Source: Micrasema longulum
Lineage: Eukaryota; Arthropoda; Insecta; Trichoptera; Brachycentridae
DNA length: 64,000 nucleotides
Assembly: GCA_022494885.1 (NCBI GenBank)
Contig: JAGVSM010002948.1
Span: 246,315 to 310,314, forward strand
Direction: 5' to 3'
Part shown: positions 52,780-63,790 of the stretch, in pieces
Layout: each line of letters opens with the position of its first letter
Numbering within the stretch: position 1 is the first letter of the stretch
The notes under the pieces: model-generated
Databases searched by the model: none
What the model was told of the DNA's origin: nothing
Seen by the model: the letters and a program-made list of their open reading frames with translations, nothing else
Position numbers and translations under genes: made by a program

Positions 52780-55191
52780 CACACTGGAGCCGAATTACGA
52801 ATTGTCGGAATAAATTATTTTAGTGGTATTTTAAATATGAAATAAATAAAACAATGTATATAAATTTTTATAAAGTAGTTTTAATAAGAAAAACATGATT
52901 TTTTTAAACTTTATTCACTATCTGAAGAATTTTCGGCTTCGTTTTCACCGATCGTGGATTGCGTGGAAGCGTCGGACGTTATAATATTAGGTGGAACCAA
53001 TAAATCCAAAGTATCCTTTTCAAAATTTACGTCTTACTTTACAGGTACTTTTCGCAAACTGGTAATAAGAGGGTCCGAAGATATTAAAAGTAAATTTAAA
53101 ACATCTTCATTAGTTTTGATACGAGACATTTTTCGCGAGAAGCATTCTCTGTATCTATTGAACTCTTTGTTCCTTGCTTCTTGTGCCTCTTCACTTAGCT
53201 GGCCTATAGGTAATAAAGCATGTTTTATTATTTCTGGTCCGTGAATTAAAACTTTGTGAACAGGTGGAGGCATCGGGTACCACGCATATTTTTCAGCAAA
53301 GAGTTTTGCAGTTTCCATGGCGTATATCCGAAACTTATTCACGTTTATTTCATGGCCACTGGAAATTATTTGTAAGACAATTTTGAATCTCCTAATTATT
53401 TCTTTGTCTATTTCAGTAATACAAGCAGCAACTTCCGGATTACTGAAAAAACGCCTGGATGTATTGCCATCATTTCTATTTCCAAAACCGGGTTTTGGTT
53501 TGTCGACAGGCAAACCCATTTCGGTCTTAAATTTATCTTGAATATTTTTTTTTGTTACCGCAACCATTTTCTTGTCATCGTCTCCACGCGCTTACCCCTT
53601 CTTAAGAGGTATTTTATAACTAAGAGGTAACAAACATTCATTCATTAAAGGTACTAAAGACGATATAAAATATTATTATCCTTAGAATTTGGATCGTTAC
53701 TAAACATCTGTTTGTATTCTGACTATGCAGATCCGTCTAAGCCTCATTTGCATATAAGGGTCATATTTTTTATATTTTCAGATTTCTGACCTTCTAAAAT
53801 TTCTTTATGAGCTTCTAAAAGATGAATGGCAGTATGGTCAAGTAAACTTTGCAGTTTAATTTCAGCAAAAGTATCTGTGACTACAATGCTTTCCTTTAGA
53901 GGGTAACATTCCTTTTTCGCCCGTTGTATTTTTTTGTAAGATGGAAATAGGAATTTGTCATGTTCTCGAATTATATTATATTGATGTGTGGTGAGTTTTG
54001 CTTCAATAAACATTGAAAGAGCTTCTCTTCCTGTAAGCTGCTTTTTTTTAGAGATGTTAAATTTCTTGTATGCATTTCTGTATGTGGCAGATCTTGTGGG
54101 CAAAGTTGTCGTAACTTCCTTCAAAACTTTGGATGCATCTACTTGACCAGCAGCTCGCAAACTTACCTGTGCTGCGAATGACAATTTCTTAGGAGAGTGC
54201 TTTGATCTCAAAGATTTAGTCTTTTGGCGTTTAGCTCTATCACAAGATTCTTCAAAATTTGTTTGAGGGCGACCCACTTTTTTACTTAGGACAACATAAT
54301 AGTTATGAAAACCTATTGAAGTATCTAGCCAGTCATTATTACAAACCGAGAATCTGTTTTCTCTTCTTTTGGCCTTTTGCCACCTCTTCTTAAAATCAGA
54401 CACAAAAAGTGATTTTTTTTTATGAAGGCTTAGTAATTGGTCTTTTGGACATTTAGTACGTGTTTCGACAATTTTTTTCAAGCATGATACTTGATCAGCC
54501 AATTTAACGTGGCCAGATTGTTTCATTTGATCAAATAAGGTACGTCTACTTATAAAAAATATTAGTTGTACCTGATCCTTAAACAAAAAATTATGATGGA
54601 AATTAATGAATAAATGCTTACTTTTTACTATGTTTCCACATCCTTGACAAAAGTGACGCTTTATGTGAAAAAGCGCAAACATGCGCAAGATGTTTTTTGT
54701 ATTTCCTTAAGAACAGTGAATACGTAAACAAATAAGCTAAAAACTATAGACATGATATGAACTGATATCAACTAAAACTTTACATATAAAATCAATAAAC
54801 TAAAAAAAAGCAAATATATTCCCCAGTAATTTAAAAACCCCTTTAAAATATTTCAATTCAAAATATACGAACGTAATTTTCAAAAAAACAATAGTCTAAC
54901 CTGTGAGTAATAACGCCATATAAAAATAATAACAAAATTTGGAAGCACCATAAAGTAATTACAATTAACACAAGGAGACTTTTCGTATTAAAATCGCAGA
55001 CGGCCCAAGTTTCACCAATGACGGACAAGTTTCGACTGAAACAGGGATAAAAGTTGACTTGCACCGTGACTTTAGACTACTGAGCTGTATGCCAGGTATA
55101 TTCAACTATCGATTCCAGGAGTTATTTGTGAACTAATATTATTTTTCAAAAAAGGGTTTATTCCAACTATTCGTGATTCGGCTTCAGTGTG
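52780..55191 (-). mobile_element. Transib (RAG1-related) transposon, 2,412 bp
   Basis: The ends are inverted: CACACTGGAGCCGAATTACG (52,780 on) against the reverse complement of 55,169-55,191 (CACACTGAAGCCGAATCACG), 2 mismatches in 23 bp, with similarity continuing to about 37 bp. CGTCG lies at both 52,775-52,779 and 55,192-55,196. A GC-rich 5-bp duplication and CACWNTG termini, similar to the CACAGTG heptamer of V(D)J signal sequences, are known properties of Transib. The transposase on the minus strand confirms the family. Confidence 0.93.
52911..54688 (-). pseudogene. Transib transposase pseudogene (RAG1-core-like)
   Basis: The first frame (54,688-53,744, 314 codons) contains KKVGRPQTNFEESCDRAKRQ, KLSFAAQVSLRAAGQVDASK, KLTTHQYNIIREHDKFLFPS, RAKKECYPLKESIVVTDTFA and EIKLQSLLDHTAIHLLEAHK. 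It stops at TGA (53,744), and the same frame continues GLDGSA, a TAG, SEYKQMF: the block with the first catalytic Asp. A second frame (53,567-53,034) gives GNTSRRFFSNPEVAACITEI, VHKVLIHGPEIIKHALLPIG, QLSEEAQEARNKEF and RKMSRIKTNEDVLNLLLISS, equivalent to the RAG1 block with the catalytic Glu. An in-frame TAA then precedes an acidic tail ending SSDSE at 52,911. The middle, which would hold the second Asp and zinc-binding residues, is missing. It is not functional. Confidence 0.92.
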
Positions 55192-55196
55192 CGTCG

Positions 55197-56004
55197 GTTA
55201 GCATTAAGAATGTTGAGTGAAAAATTAAATTGAAACCGTTTTACCGTTCATCAAATTTCGACTGAACATTTGCACATGAAAAAGATCTGTGCCAAGATGG
55301 TGCCGAAAAACCTCACAATTGAGCAGAAGGAGATTAGAAAAAACAAGTGTCTTGATCTTCTTCTCAGAATCGCTAATGAGCAAGATTTCTTTAGTCGTGT
55401 GATCACAGGTGATGAATCATGGATTTTTGAATACGATTCTGAGACCAAGAGGCAAACTGAGGAATGGCACACTGCAAATTCTCCTAGACCAAAGAAAGCT
55501 CGAATAAGCAAATCGAAAATGAAATCGATGCTGATTTGTGTTTTTGACAGAAAGGGAATCATCCATAAAGAATTTGTGTCTCCAGGACAAACTGTAAACC
55601 AAGTTTTTTGATAAAGACGTCCTTGAAAGGCTCAGAAAAAGGGTCATTCGCGTGAGACCAGACATTGCAGGCAAATAGATGGTCCATCATGACAACGCCC
55701 CATGTCACACTGCACTCTCCATAACATAATTTTTGACCTCTTAAGAGGTATTCCTGTGGTTCCCCAGCCCCCCTATTCACCTGACCTTAGTCCCTGTGAT
55801 TTCTTCTTTTTCCCTAAACTGAAAAATGTCCTCAAAGGACGTCATTTCGGGACTTTAGAAAATATTTAAAAGAGTGTAACAGACATGCTAAAGACCATAC
55901 CGGTTGAAGACTTCCAGCGCTGCAACCAACAGTGGGAACAACGTCTCCCTCGGTGTGTAGTTGCCCCAGGGAACTACTTTGAAGAGGATAACATTGATGT
56001 TTGA
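55197..56004 (+). pseudogene. mariner transposase, catalytic part
   Basis: It resumes as MLSEKLN-stop-NRFTVHQIS, then ICAKMVPKNLTIEQ, VITGDESWIFEYD (first catalytic Asp), KSKMKSMLICVFDRKGIIHK, HHDNAPCHTAL (second Asp) and PPYSPDLSPCDFF (third Asp), the mariner D,D34D signature. Premature TGA, TAG and TAA codons and at least two frameshifts are present (near 55,610 and 55,735). It ends EEDNIDV with TGA at 56,002. Confidence 0.92.
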
Positions 56005-56067
56005 AAAAAAAAAAAACTTTTGTAAATAAAAAATCTGTCTCATTACTTTTCTGCCACACCTCGTTTA

Positions 56068-56793
56068 CCATAAATTTTCAATATAAAAAATATAATGGGG
56101 TTTTTAGGAAGCCAATAATTATGGACAAAAATACCTCATTAGATTCCGTGTTCTGGCAAATCGAAACGACAATACGATTACAAATTCAATTACATAGTAC
56201 TTACATGCCGTAACCGATGCTCCCTCGAAAAAACAAACTGCATTTTAGCTTTTGTTAAGTTATCGTTTATTCACGAATTTCGCCTGTCACTGGCGGCTTT
56301 TGTTTTTCAAAATGCACGGTCTGTCGCGGTATTGCCATACTCGATTTTTTTCGTACCAAAAAATATTATTCGGACACGTGCTTAATTACGCGCTGCTTAA
56401 ATGGGGCAGGATGAAATATATTCGTTACAATATATAAAGCTAAGAGTTGATTAATCGGAGTTTTGTTTTGACCGAGTATAGACTACAGTTCCAGACTGCA
56501 AGACAACACACTTATAGCTGCACGTAATAAAATATACCAGTTTGAGGAAGGCAAACATAATAGTTTTATTGGCTAGGTACTAAGGTTGTATTAGAATATT
56601 ATGGCTTTGTTGTGAAAGTGATTGATTATATATTCGTTTGGATGATAAGGCAAATTATTCGTACAATCGGTGCCAGAAAGCTAATATGTATCGTAGTATA
56701 AAACCAATTAATCCGAACCGGTATGCTAAACATTTCTACCTGTTTGTGAAAAGTTCTTTATAAAATGAACATCATCAAATATGTATCGATTTA
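56068..56793. other. AT-rich stretch, nothing recognised
   Basis: No gene or repeat family could be supported. Two 60-70-codon frames have no family pattern. Confidence 0.4.
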
Positions 56794-57252
56794 TCAAAGA
56801 CAACCGAACTTCACTTCCTCTTCATTCACACATCTTCTCGTGCACGCACACCGATTATTCCTACTCTTGACATGTCCACGGACTCGATCGTGCCATGTCT
56901 TTCTCGGTCTTTCTCGTTTTCTGCATCGATCAACATTCGCATCGTAGATCCTTTTAGCCGTCCTTATGCTGTCCATACGCTCTACATGTCCAAACCGACG
57001 CAGCACCCCTTTCTTGATTCTGTCGATAATCCGTGTCTCAGATTTGCACAGTTCACAGATCTCGACATTGGTGCACCTATCATACATCGTTTTACTACAC
57101 ATTCGCATGGGGGATCGCATTTCGACAGCATTTAACCTACTTTCATCATTGTTTTTCCAATTCCATACTTCGCTCCTATAAATTAGAGTTGGCACTAGAA
57201 CTCTATTGTAAACTGCTAGTTTAGCCCCCTGCAATGAACATTTGTTTGCCAA
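56794..57252 (-). pseudogene. LINE-A copy, 152 codons
   Basis: It encodes AKLAVYNRVLVPTLIYRSEV, ESRLNAVEMRSPMRMCSKTM, YDRCTNVEICELCKSETRII, KKGVLRRFGHVERMDSIRTA, RPRKTWHDRVRGHVKSRNNR and EEEVKFGCL. It lacks the block between HDRVR and GHVKS that other copies have, and the terminal WRSI block. Both ends are truncated. Confidence 0.85.
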
Positions 57253-57371
57253 TATTTTTTTATTTCTTTATTTATGGATGTAACCACTCCACTGGCCCTC
57301 AGGCACGTTCCGGAGTGTCAGTGTATTATTTATTTCATACATAATTGTACATACTTTCACATCAATTGTAA

Positions 57372-57957
57372 TTGATAGGAGCTAGATTACAGCTACAGAG
57401 CGCATAAACAGTTAGAAATTTTGCCCCCATTTACACATTTTAAAAATTGACAAATAAATTTAGTATATTAATGATATTAAAAAAAAAAAATATGAATAGC
57501 AAAAAGGAGTAAGATTACAACACGTCTTGCAGCTACTAAGCGTATAGACTATTGGAATTCTAGACCCCATTTACAAAATTTAGGTATTTTAATGTTGATA
57601 TATGAAAGCTAGATAACCAATCATTGTGCAGCTACAAAGCACATGGACGAGTGGAATTCTAGCAAAGTTAAAATGATATCAATAAATGTACAAAAAATAG
57701 AGCATAGCAGTAAATTTGTCAAGTGTTCATGCCAAGAAGTAAGCAATAAAAAACTAAATAAATAAGCACTGTTTCAACTCCATGGTTAAGAAAGGGAGAT
57801 ACATAGATGTAAATAGATACCGTCGCTATGTGGCCCACTGGCTGCTTGATAATTTCTGGAAACGCACGTGTGTAGTAACTGGGGGATTATGCCTATTGTT
57901 CCAACGACTTGGTGTCCATTTTGATCCCTATTATTTCGTTTTATGAGACACAACATT
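57372..57957 (+). repeat. R7 repeat, third copy
   Basis: It matches 15,215-15,800 over TAGGAGCTAGATTACA, TTGCAGCTACTAAGCG, CATGCCAAGAAGTAAGCAAT, AACGCACGTGTGTAGTA and GACTTGGTGTCCATTTTG. Both ends correspond in position to those of the 15-kb copy's right part. Confidence 0.75.
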
Positions 57958-58189
57958 CCTGTTCAATTCACTTTTTTACATGAATATTACACAAACGCGT
58001 GTATGAGCGGTTCGATTCATCATTTTGTATGTTATTAGAAGGCAGATATTTGCAATATGTATTTATCAATAAATGTCAGTTCACTTTTAGTAGCACTGTT
58101 GTAATTTATTCATTATGGGCGTAGTGTTCCAAATAGAAAAATTTAGGTACTTTCAAATTTAGAAACTAAAAAATCCATTTATGGAAAGT

Positions 58190-58330
58190 ATAGAGTTTTA
58201 AAAATATTTGTTTCTGAGGGCCAAAAGTAGTATGGAATATTTTTTTAAATAACTTTTACGTTCAATGTGATCCAAAATGCAACTTTTTAGACAATATGAT
58301 AAATAAATATATGCAATTTTCCACGTGTTT
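58190..58330 (+). repeat. R2 fragment
   Basis: GGGCCAAAAGTAGTATGGAA and GATCCAAAATGCAACTTTTT match 3,680-3,750 and, inverted, 2,700-2,780. Confidence 0.65.
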
Positions 58331-59559
58331 TGATCGGCAATTTCAATTTTATAATTTGCTTAAAAGAAAGGCGTTTTTCAAGGTACTTGTTGTTTAATAA
58401 GTTAAATGCTTTATGGCTATTAAAGGGGTTGGTATCTGTTATCTCCCTAAGTACTTAGACACACCCTAACTTATACAACTCGCGAAGGCTAGTTAAGACA
58501 TTACTACTAATATATGAACAGGGCCAAATAATAATTTAAAAGCTTCATTTCATAAATTAATATTATTTATTATACGGCACAAGTGCCTTTTACAGTACAA
58601 AATAAAACAATTTAATGAGTTAGTTAGATATACAAAAAATAAAACTAAAAAACAATATTAAAACATGAGTATAAAAAGAAAAAGAAAATTAACAAGAAAT
58701 AAAAATATATATTTATTTATTTCGACGGCTTACGCCTTTGACAAAGTATAAAATAATATTGAAAAACAATTATCATAAAACAAAACACCTGAACGAGTAT
58801 TAGTAAGTGACATGTCGGTACAACATACCGAGGTAGATAGAGATGGTACAAAAATTAACTATATCGTCTTTGTATGTACCGATGAAGATTGTCTTTATAA
58901 TCGCGACCCAGCTACCGAATTTCTCGGGAACCAGTAGCTCAATCACAAATAACTATTGACGTGCTTAAAAACATGCTAAGCATTTGAGCGATCACAATGA
59001 ACAATAATGAACATGCTTAAGTTATCGCAGTCATAAGTCGACGCGTAAATAATCTCTAAGTCAACGCTCGTGTCGGTTTGTTTTATGTTTTCCTCGTAAA
59101 TAAATACAGTTCACTGGCGAAAAATCGGCGTTTACTATAAAAAATAATATAAAATATTGCATTTGCAAAAAAGTAAGGAGTATCTAAAACAAAAAAGTAA
59201 AAATAAAATTACAATTACTATGGCGACTGCTTTTCTTGACATTTGGCTTGCCAACCGCTGGCTAAATGCAATAAATAGCATTATAAATAAATAAATAAAT
59301 AAAAATATCAGTTTTGGAATATTTTCCATATTTACACCGGTGAAATTCAAATATGTGATTGCGCAGCAGGATTATACGGCGCGAAACGTATATATTTTGA
59401 CATTTAATATTAGGTGTTCATGGATGTTGCGTTGCGATCGCGAATACGATAAACATCCACTGTGATAAATTGTTATCGAGTCGCTTATTAGCTCGTCGAT
59501 AGTTATTTGTAATTGAGCTACAGAGAAGGTTTTGTTAGTTATTTGGAGTGGCTAATTGC
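58331..59559. other. AT-rich stretch with LINE 3'-tail scraps
   Basis: T-rich tails followed by ACGGCACAAGTGCC (58,573) and TTTCGACGGCTTACGCC (58,728) look like the 3' ends of inverted LINEs. A TACCGAGGTAGATAGAGATG piece (58,828) resembles R3. No protein could be recognised. Confidence 0.4.
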
Positions 59560-59900
59560 GTCGTAGCTAGGGTCTTAAGAGCCTCTGGCAAAATTCAAAT
59601 TTTGGGCCCTTCTAGATTTGTTTTCTAGGAAGAGAAAAATATAAGAAGGCTGTGGTCTGCAAAGTGCGTCGCCCGCCTAGCCAGCTCCTAGACACGACGC
59701 CGGTGGCCAACGAGTCAAAAACACTCGCCCGGGGATCTGGATCGTTTGCACACACAGAACTTTTCTGTAATACCGACATGGATTTAAAGTATAATAACAA
59801 TGGCCGGAAGGGGACCGGAAGTGCCGCCATCTTGACCCGGTAATGGCGCGCCGGAAAGGCTACTTGCACTGGCGGGAAAATCGCTACTAAACTGTGTCAA
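59560..59900. other. GC-rich island of unknown nature
   Basis: About 340 bp, clearly richer in G and C than the surroundings, with CGACGCCGGTGGCCAACGAG and GGGGACCGGAAGTGCCGCC. Both strands have short open frames (63 and 85 codons) without recognisable motifs. It could be a remnant exon, a promoter-type CpG patch or a foreign repeat. Confidence 0.35.
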
Positions 59901-60065
59901 TGGTCCGTATTTAAATATCGTATCCTTCACAGCCCCTACCTTAGTATTTTTTAAATGTTAGCTTACAACATACAAACTCGTTATTTTTTTTAGAACAGTA
60001 AGTTTGAGTAAAAAATAAAGAAAAAATATATGTATTTGAATCATCTAACAACGAAAAAACCTATA

Positions 60066-60195
60066 AGTTTTTTACGTAAAAAGAAATATTAGCGTTCTCA
60101 TGATTTACAATTTTGGTGGCCATTTTCAATGAGTTGTAAATAACTCACTGTTAGAAAAGTCCGCAACACTAGCCCGGGACCACAACCCGATTCAT
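60066..60195 (-). mobile_element. SINE S1 copy lacking its promoter
   Basis: It matches 36,700-36,879 at both ends (GAAATATTAGCGTTCTCAT, GAGTTGTAAATAACTCACT, then ACCACAACCCGATTC) but has lost about 60 bp that include the B box. This copy therefore cannot be transcribed from its own promoter. Confidence 0.65.
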
Positions 60196-60689
60196 GTTTT
60201 TTTACAAAGAGGAAATTCTATTCTTCTAATTCTATAGACTATCAAATTAATTATAATAATTAAAATATGCACATTTATTTTTAATTTTACCGGTGACCCG
60301 GTTTCGTCGTGACCGAGATCTTCAGACTAAAGATAAGCAGATAAGTACGTCATACCTTCACCTTGACGGTATAGTTGAAGATAAATTTTCTCTAGCGATT
60401 ACGAAGATACAGTACCGATTACCGACCCCCCACCCTCAAGCTTTGGGTAGGTACATCGATATGAAACAAGGGGAAGCGTACGTCACGGTACACATATCTA
60501 CACACTGAAATGACATAGCTTTAGAATGATATCATAGTTAAAGATTAAAGTCTTCCGGCCGACTACTAAGACACACTACCGATCCCCCCCACCATCAAAT
60601 TTTGATGTAAGTACATCGGTTTATACCGGCGGTTCTAGAACCCCTCGATACGTTTCTTTCCTGCAATCCGTGCCTCATGTCTGAGAATC

Positions 60690-60950
60690 CTGATCACGCC
60701 TGACTCCAGGCACGGCTCGTCTGTGGACAGTCTCCCTTCATCTGGAACGGTCTTGTGCTCTTCTATAGGCATTCGTCAGTGATGATTCTGATAATTCAGT
60801 GACTGTGCCACTCCATCTTGTCGGTTGACGTCCACGCGACCTCGTCCCTTCGACACTTCCCAGGAGAATAGTTTTTTCTAAACTATCAGAGTTTCCCCTG
60901 GAAATATGCCCAAAGAACTTCAGGATTCTTTTCTCGCACATGGATGTTAG
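60690..60950 (-). pseudogene. LINE reverse transcriptase C-terminal fragment
   Basis: The minus strand encodes CEKRILKFFGHISRGNSDSL, EKTILLGSVEGTRSRGRQPT and RWSGTVTELSESSLTNAYRR, then AQDRSR. This is the FGH...R, GxRxRGR...RW end of an insect LINE distinct from LINE-A. R3 on both sides may be the non-coding part of the same element. Confidence 0.75.
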
Positions 60951-61254
60951 CCTTTCTCCTACGTCAAGCGGATATTTGATACGTTTATCTACGCATTAAA
61001 AGTGACAAAAATTTGTTTGTTCCACTGAACAATTTTTCCTTTAATTACGATTTACTTAAATTTTTAATAGTTTTGAGGTTGGCACTTTTTTTCTTAAAAG
61101 CTTATTCAAATTATAAGAGAGAAATAAGTAAGAAGCCGAATTAAATTTCGACATAAATGTCAGTTTAATAAAATGAATGCCTAGATGCAAAAAATAATGT
61201 CACTAGGTTCTGTCCTATTAACATGTAAGAGTATCTAGGCGTTAGAAAGTTACC

Positions 61255-61702
61255 TTCTTCTTGCGGTGCCTTGTCAGGTCCGACGTTGGCGATCCCTACA
61301 GTGAAAGCATCTCGGTCCTGCGCTACTCTTGTATTCCGCAGCCAGGACAACTGCTTGTTGGATGCACTCGCCATAGTGATTCCTGGGAAAAGATGACTAG
61401 AGTGGTTTCCCGTTGCCTTCTCTGGTGGATTTTTCTGTCGGGGTTACCTTCCCTTAGCTGGTTGGTTCTGGTTTGGAGGCGCCAGAAACTCGCTTTTCAT
61501 CCTCTCGTTATCCCCTGTGATCACACTGTTATGAGTGTGACCCCATTGCCGGGGGTTCGCGACGTGGACGCTAACGAGTCGGACTAGTCAGTAGTGTTGC
61601 CGGTGGAATGCAACTGAGCGTTCGCAGCATTTTATAGAATCACACCCTCCAGCAAGATGTGACTCACTGCGACCCTACTGACAGTTTGAACCCTGAACAG
61701 TG
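61255..61702 (-). mobile_element. 448-bp retroposed element with 11-bp duplication
   Basis: AGAAAGTTACC occurs at 61,244-61,254 and 61,703-61,713. On the minus strand the last 110 bp encode NKQLSWLRNTRVAQDRDAFT, GIANVGPDKAPQEE, resembling the end of the LINE-D family, and finish in (GAA)n. The first 330 bp (GC-rich) have no LINE coding. A LINE tail joined to an unrelated head suggests a SINE mobilised by LINE-D, or an internally deleted LINE. Confidence 0.75.
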
Positions 61703-61800
61703 AGAAAGTTACCACTGTTAAAAAAATAATTAGTTATGATATTTTTTCCTTCCGTTTTACTATCTTTCTGAGAGACCGTATCGAGAGTCAGCCTTGTAAT

Positions 61801-62144
61801 CGCTCAGTACTACCTCAGTAAATAAATACAGACAATCGTAAAAATTGAAAATAGACGCACTGTATTTGAATTATGCTATTTACATAAATTATTAAATAAA
61901 AAAGTAGACTCTTTTAACCCACTCTCCAAAATCAATCTTAATGTCTCCTTTCGCGTGACAAGAAATAAGTATTTGTTCCATCTGCCAGTCTGTAGCACTA
62001 ACTATGCATAACACTCTTTCCTCTATCGTTCTTGCTCTAACCAAAATGCTTTTTTTTCATCTATTGATATATTTTACAAGCCCCTTAATTTATTTAAAAA
62101 TAAATTAAGATTCATTATTTCTGGCTGTGATACGATCCCACTTA
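61801..62144. other. AT-rich stretch, nothing recognised
   Basis: No gene or repeat family could be supported. Confidence 0.35.
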
Positions 62145-62385
62145 CTATTTAATGATTCGCATACTTACACACACCTGAACACTTACTCCTACACTAATAC
62201 ACAATAACACACATCTACACTTACTCTCATACAAATACACATAAACACACCCTTTTGTTGTAACGCAATTTAATAATATGTATGATTCTTATTTAGAAAC
62301 TTTGCTGGTCTGTCTTTAAACTGTATTTTTTTAATTTCACTATATCATTGTCCACTGTTTGTTTCTTAAAAATAAATAAATATTG
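62145..62385 (+). pseudogene. R4, second LINE 3'-UTR copy
   Basis: It nearly repeats 51,665-51,890 (CTGAACACTTACTCCTACAC, TTTGCTGGTCTGTCTTTAAA, AATAAATAAATA tail). It lies between two R3-like blocks, so it may be inserted into R3. Confidence 0.7.
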
Positions 62386-62685
62386 TTTTTGCAATGGTTA
62401 AAAGTCATAAAAAAATATATTCAAACGATCTTTTTTGCTTGAATTGAGATTTATGAGAGTTTAAAATCGCTTTGAATTGGGTACTATTTATAATCGCTTT
62501 AAGCCTATTTAAAATAGAAATGAAAACTATTTTAAATGTAAATGAAGAAAGGAACGCGAACTAACTTTTGCGGTCATTCATTGGTTTGTTTCGATCATAT
62601 GATGTTGAGATGACAAATTAGATGGGAATAGGCAGTGGATACAGATGGTAATTACAGAGTTAAATTATACCGTCTTGACATATTT
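62386..62685 (-). repeat. R3 block, outer part
   Basis: GCTTGAATTGAGATTTATGA and AATCGCTTTGAATTGGGTAC, and the ATAGAAATGAAAACTATTTT block, are the inverted equivalents of 9,325-9,460. Confidence 0.65.
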
Positions 62686-62689
62686 ATTT

Positions 62690-62965
62690 ATTTACAACTT
62701 TAATAAAAAATACAATTTTACGTTCACTTTGCCCAGCTAACAAGGGTACATACCCCGTTCCAAGCTAGGCAATTACATTCTAATAAATGATTATAGTTAA
62801 CAAATTAATAGAAAGCACAGACTAATAAAATATAAACTTACTCGTGTACACATTTTAATACATATACATACACACATGCATATATATACACATATATATA
62901 CACATGTACATACACACACATGTACATACACCCATGCGCATACACATACATATATTCATAAAACA
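62690..62965 (-). repeat. LINE 3'-end scrap and (CATA)n microsatellite
   Basis: A TTTATTTATTTACAAC tail and AACAAGGGTACATACCCCGT resemble 11,690-11,800. From 62,850 to 62,960 an imperfect CATA/CACA microsatellite (ACATATACATACACACATGC) follows. Confidence 0.6.
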
Positions 62966-63204
62966 TAGACAATTTATTTATAATGCGAAACTTCATGGCT
63001 ACCATCTGTATTTATATATTTTTTAATTATTCTTTATTTTCATATTTTATTTTCGACAACCTTCCGCAACTTGACAGCACTCCCGTCTTTTCACGATTCT
63101 GGCAAAACGTTATGGACCTTTTTGCCTACGTAATAGTGTTGTCTCGATGCCAGAACAGTGTTAACCCCTTCACTTAGTATCAGATCCCTATTAGAGTATC
63201 TTGT

Positions 63205-63790
63205 ATTATTTTATTTATTTATTTTATTTTATTAACATAAACAGCAAATCTGCCTTTAACAAACATTTTTAATATTTACATATTTGGCTTAATATCTTTT
63301 TTTTCTTTTCAAAAACATGAATTTTAAAAACAAGATTTATAAAAATAAAAAAAATCAAACCAAAAATTGTACAAGATTTATACAAAAAAAATAACTTAAA
63401 AATTATACAGCATATTCAGTAGAAAGTTTAAATAATAAAACATTCTACAGTAAAACAACAAGAAAATCATAAGAACTGTTTCACACAGCTAGGCAAAGGG
63501 AACAAAAAACTGTATATGAAATGCATGAATAAATAAATATAATTACCATTCACCATCTTTGAAAAAGTTCAAAAGGTTTGTTCCATAGGAACAATAACCT
63601 ACACTAAATATATCAGATACGTGGGAATTACTATTGCCGAGTTCATGAAGTCTGTTTAATACGGCATTACAAGTATACACTGTCCGTGAATTGTTGCTAC
63701 AAAACAGTGGCACCTGTCTAGTCATTCTTCCAGGCACCCTGAAGTTGATGAGAGATAATAGTTTAGGGCAATCCCATATTGAATTTACAA
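63205..63790 (-). pseudogene. LINE-B 3' end, uninterrupted copy
   Basis: The minus strand encodes PGRMTRQVPLFCSNNSRTVY, TCNAVLNRLHELGNSNSHVS, YGTNLLNFFKDGEW and stop, then a 3' UTR with ATGAATAAATATAATT and the tail facing left at 63,205-63,240. It lacks the LINE-A insertion seen in the 21-kb copy and so serves as its empty-site reference. Confidence 0.85.

Larger units (their letters stand above)
52331..56063 (+). mobile_element. mariner transposon, split by a Transib insertion
   Basis: The ends are inverted repeats: CGAGTTGTGGCAGAAAAGTA (52,331 on, continuing ATGAGAC) and the reverse complement at 56,037-56,063, with one mismatch over 27 bp. TA dinucleotides lie within two or three bases of each end. 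Without the 2,417 bp of Transib and its duplicated target, it is about 1.32 kb, the usual length of mariner elements. It carries a broken transposase in two parts. Confidence 0.92.
60290..61800 (-). repeat. R3 dispersed repeat, copy 2 (inverted), with insertion
   Basis: Blocks of copy 1 (9.2-10.3 kb) recur in inverted order, interrupted by LINE sequence at 60,690-60,950 and by the insertion at 61,255-61,702. The R3 sequence flanking the latter is continuous in copy 1. Confidence 0.7.

Noticed and set aside
52566..52784. Minus-strand frame over the mariner N-terminal part
   Set aside because: It is a shadow of the mariner transposase frame, which has the helix-turn-helix pattern.
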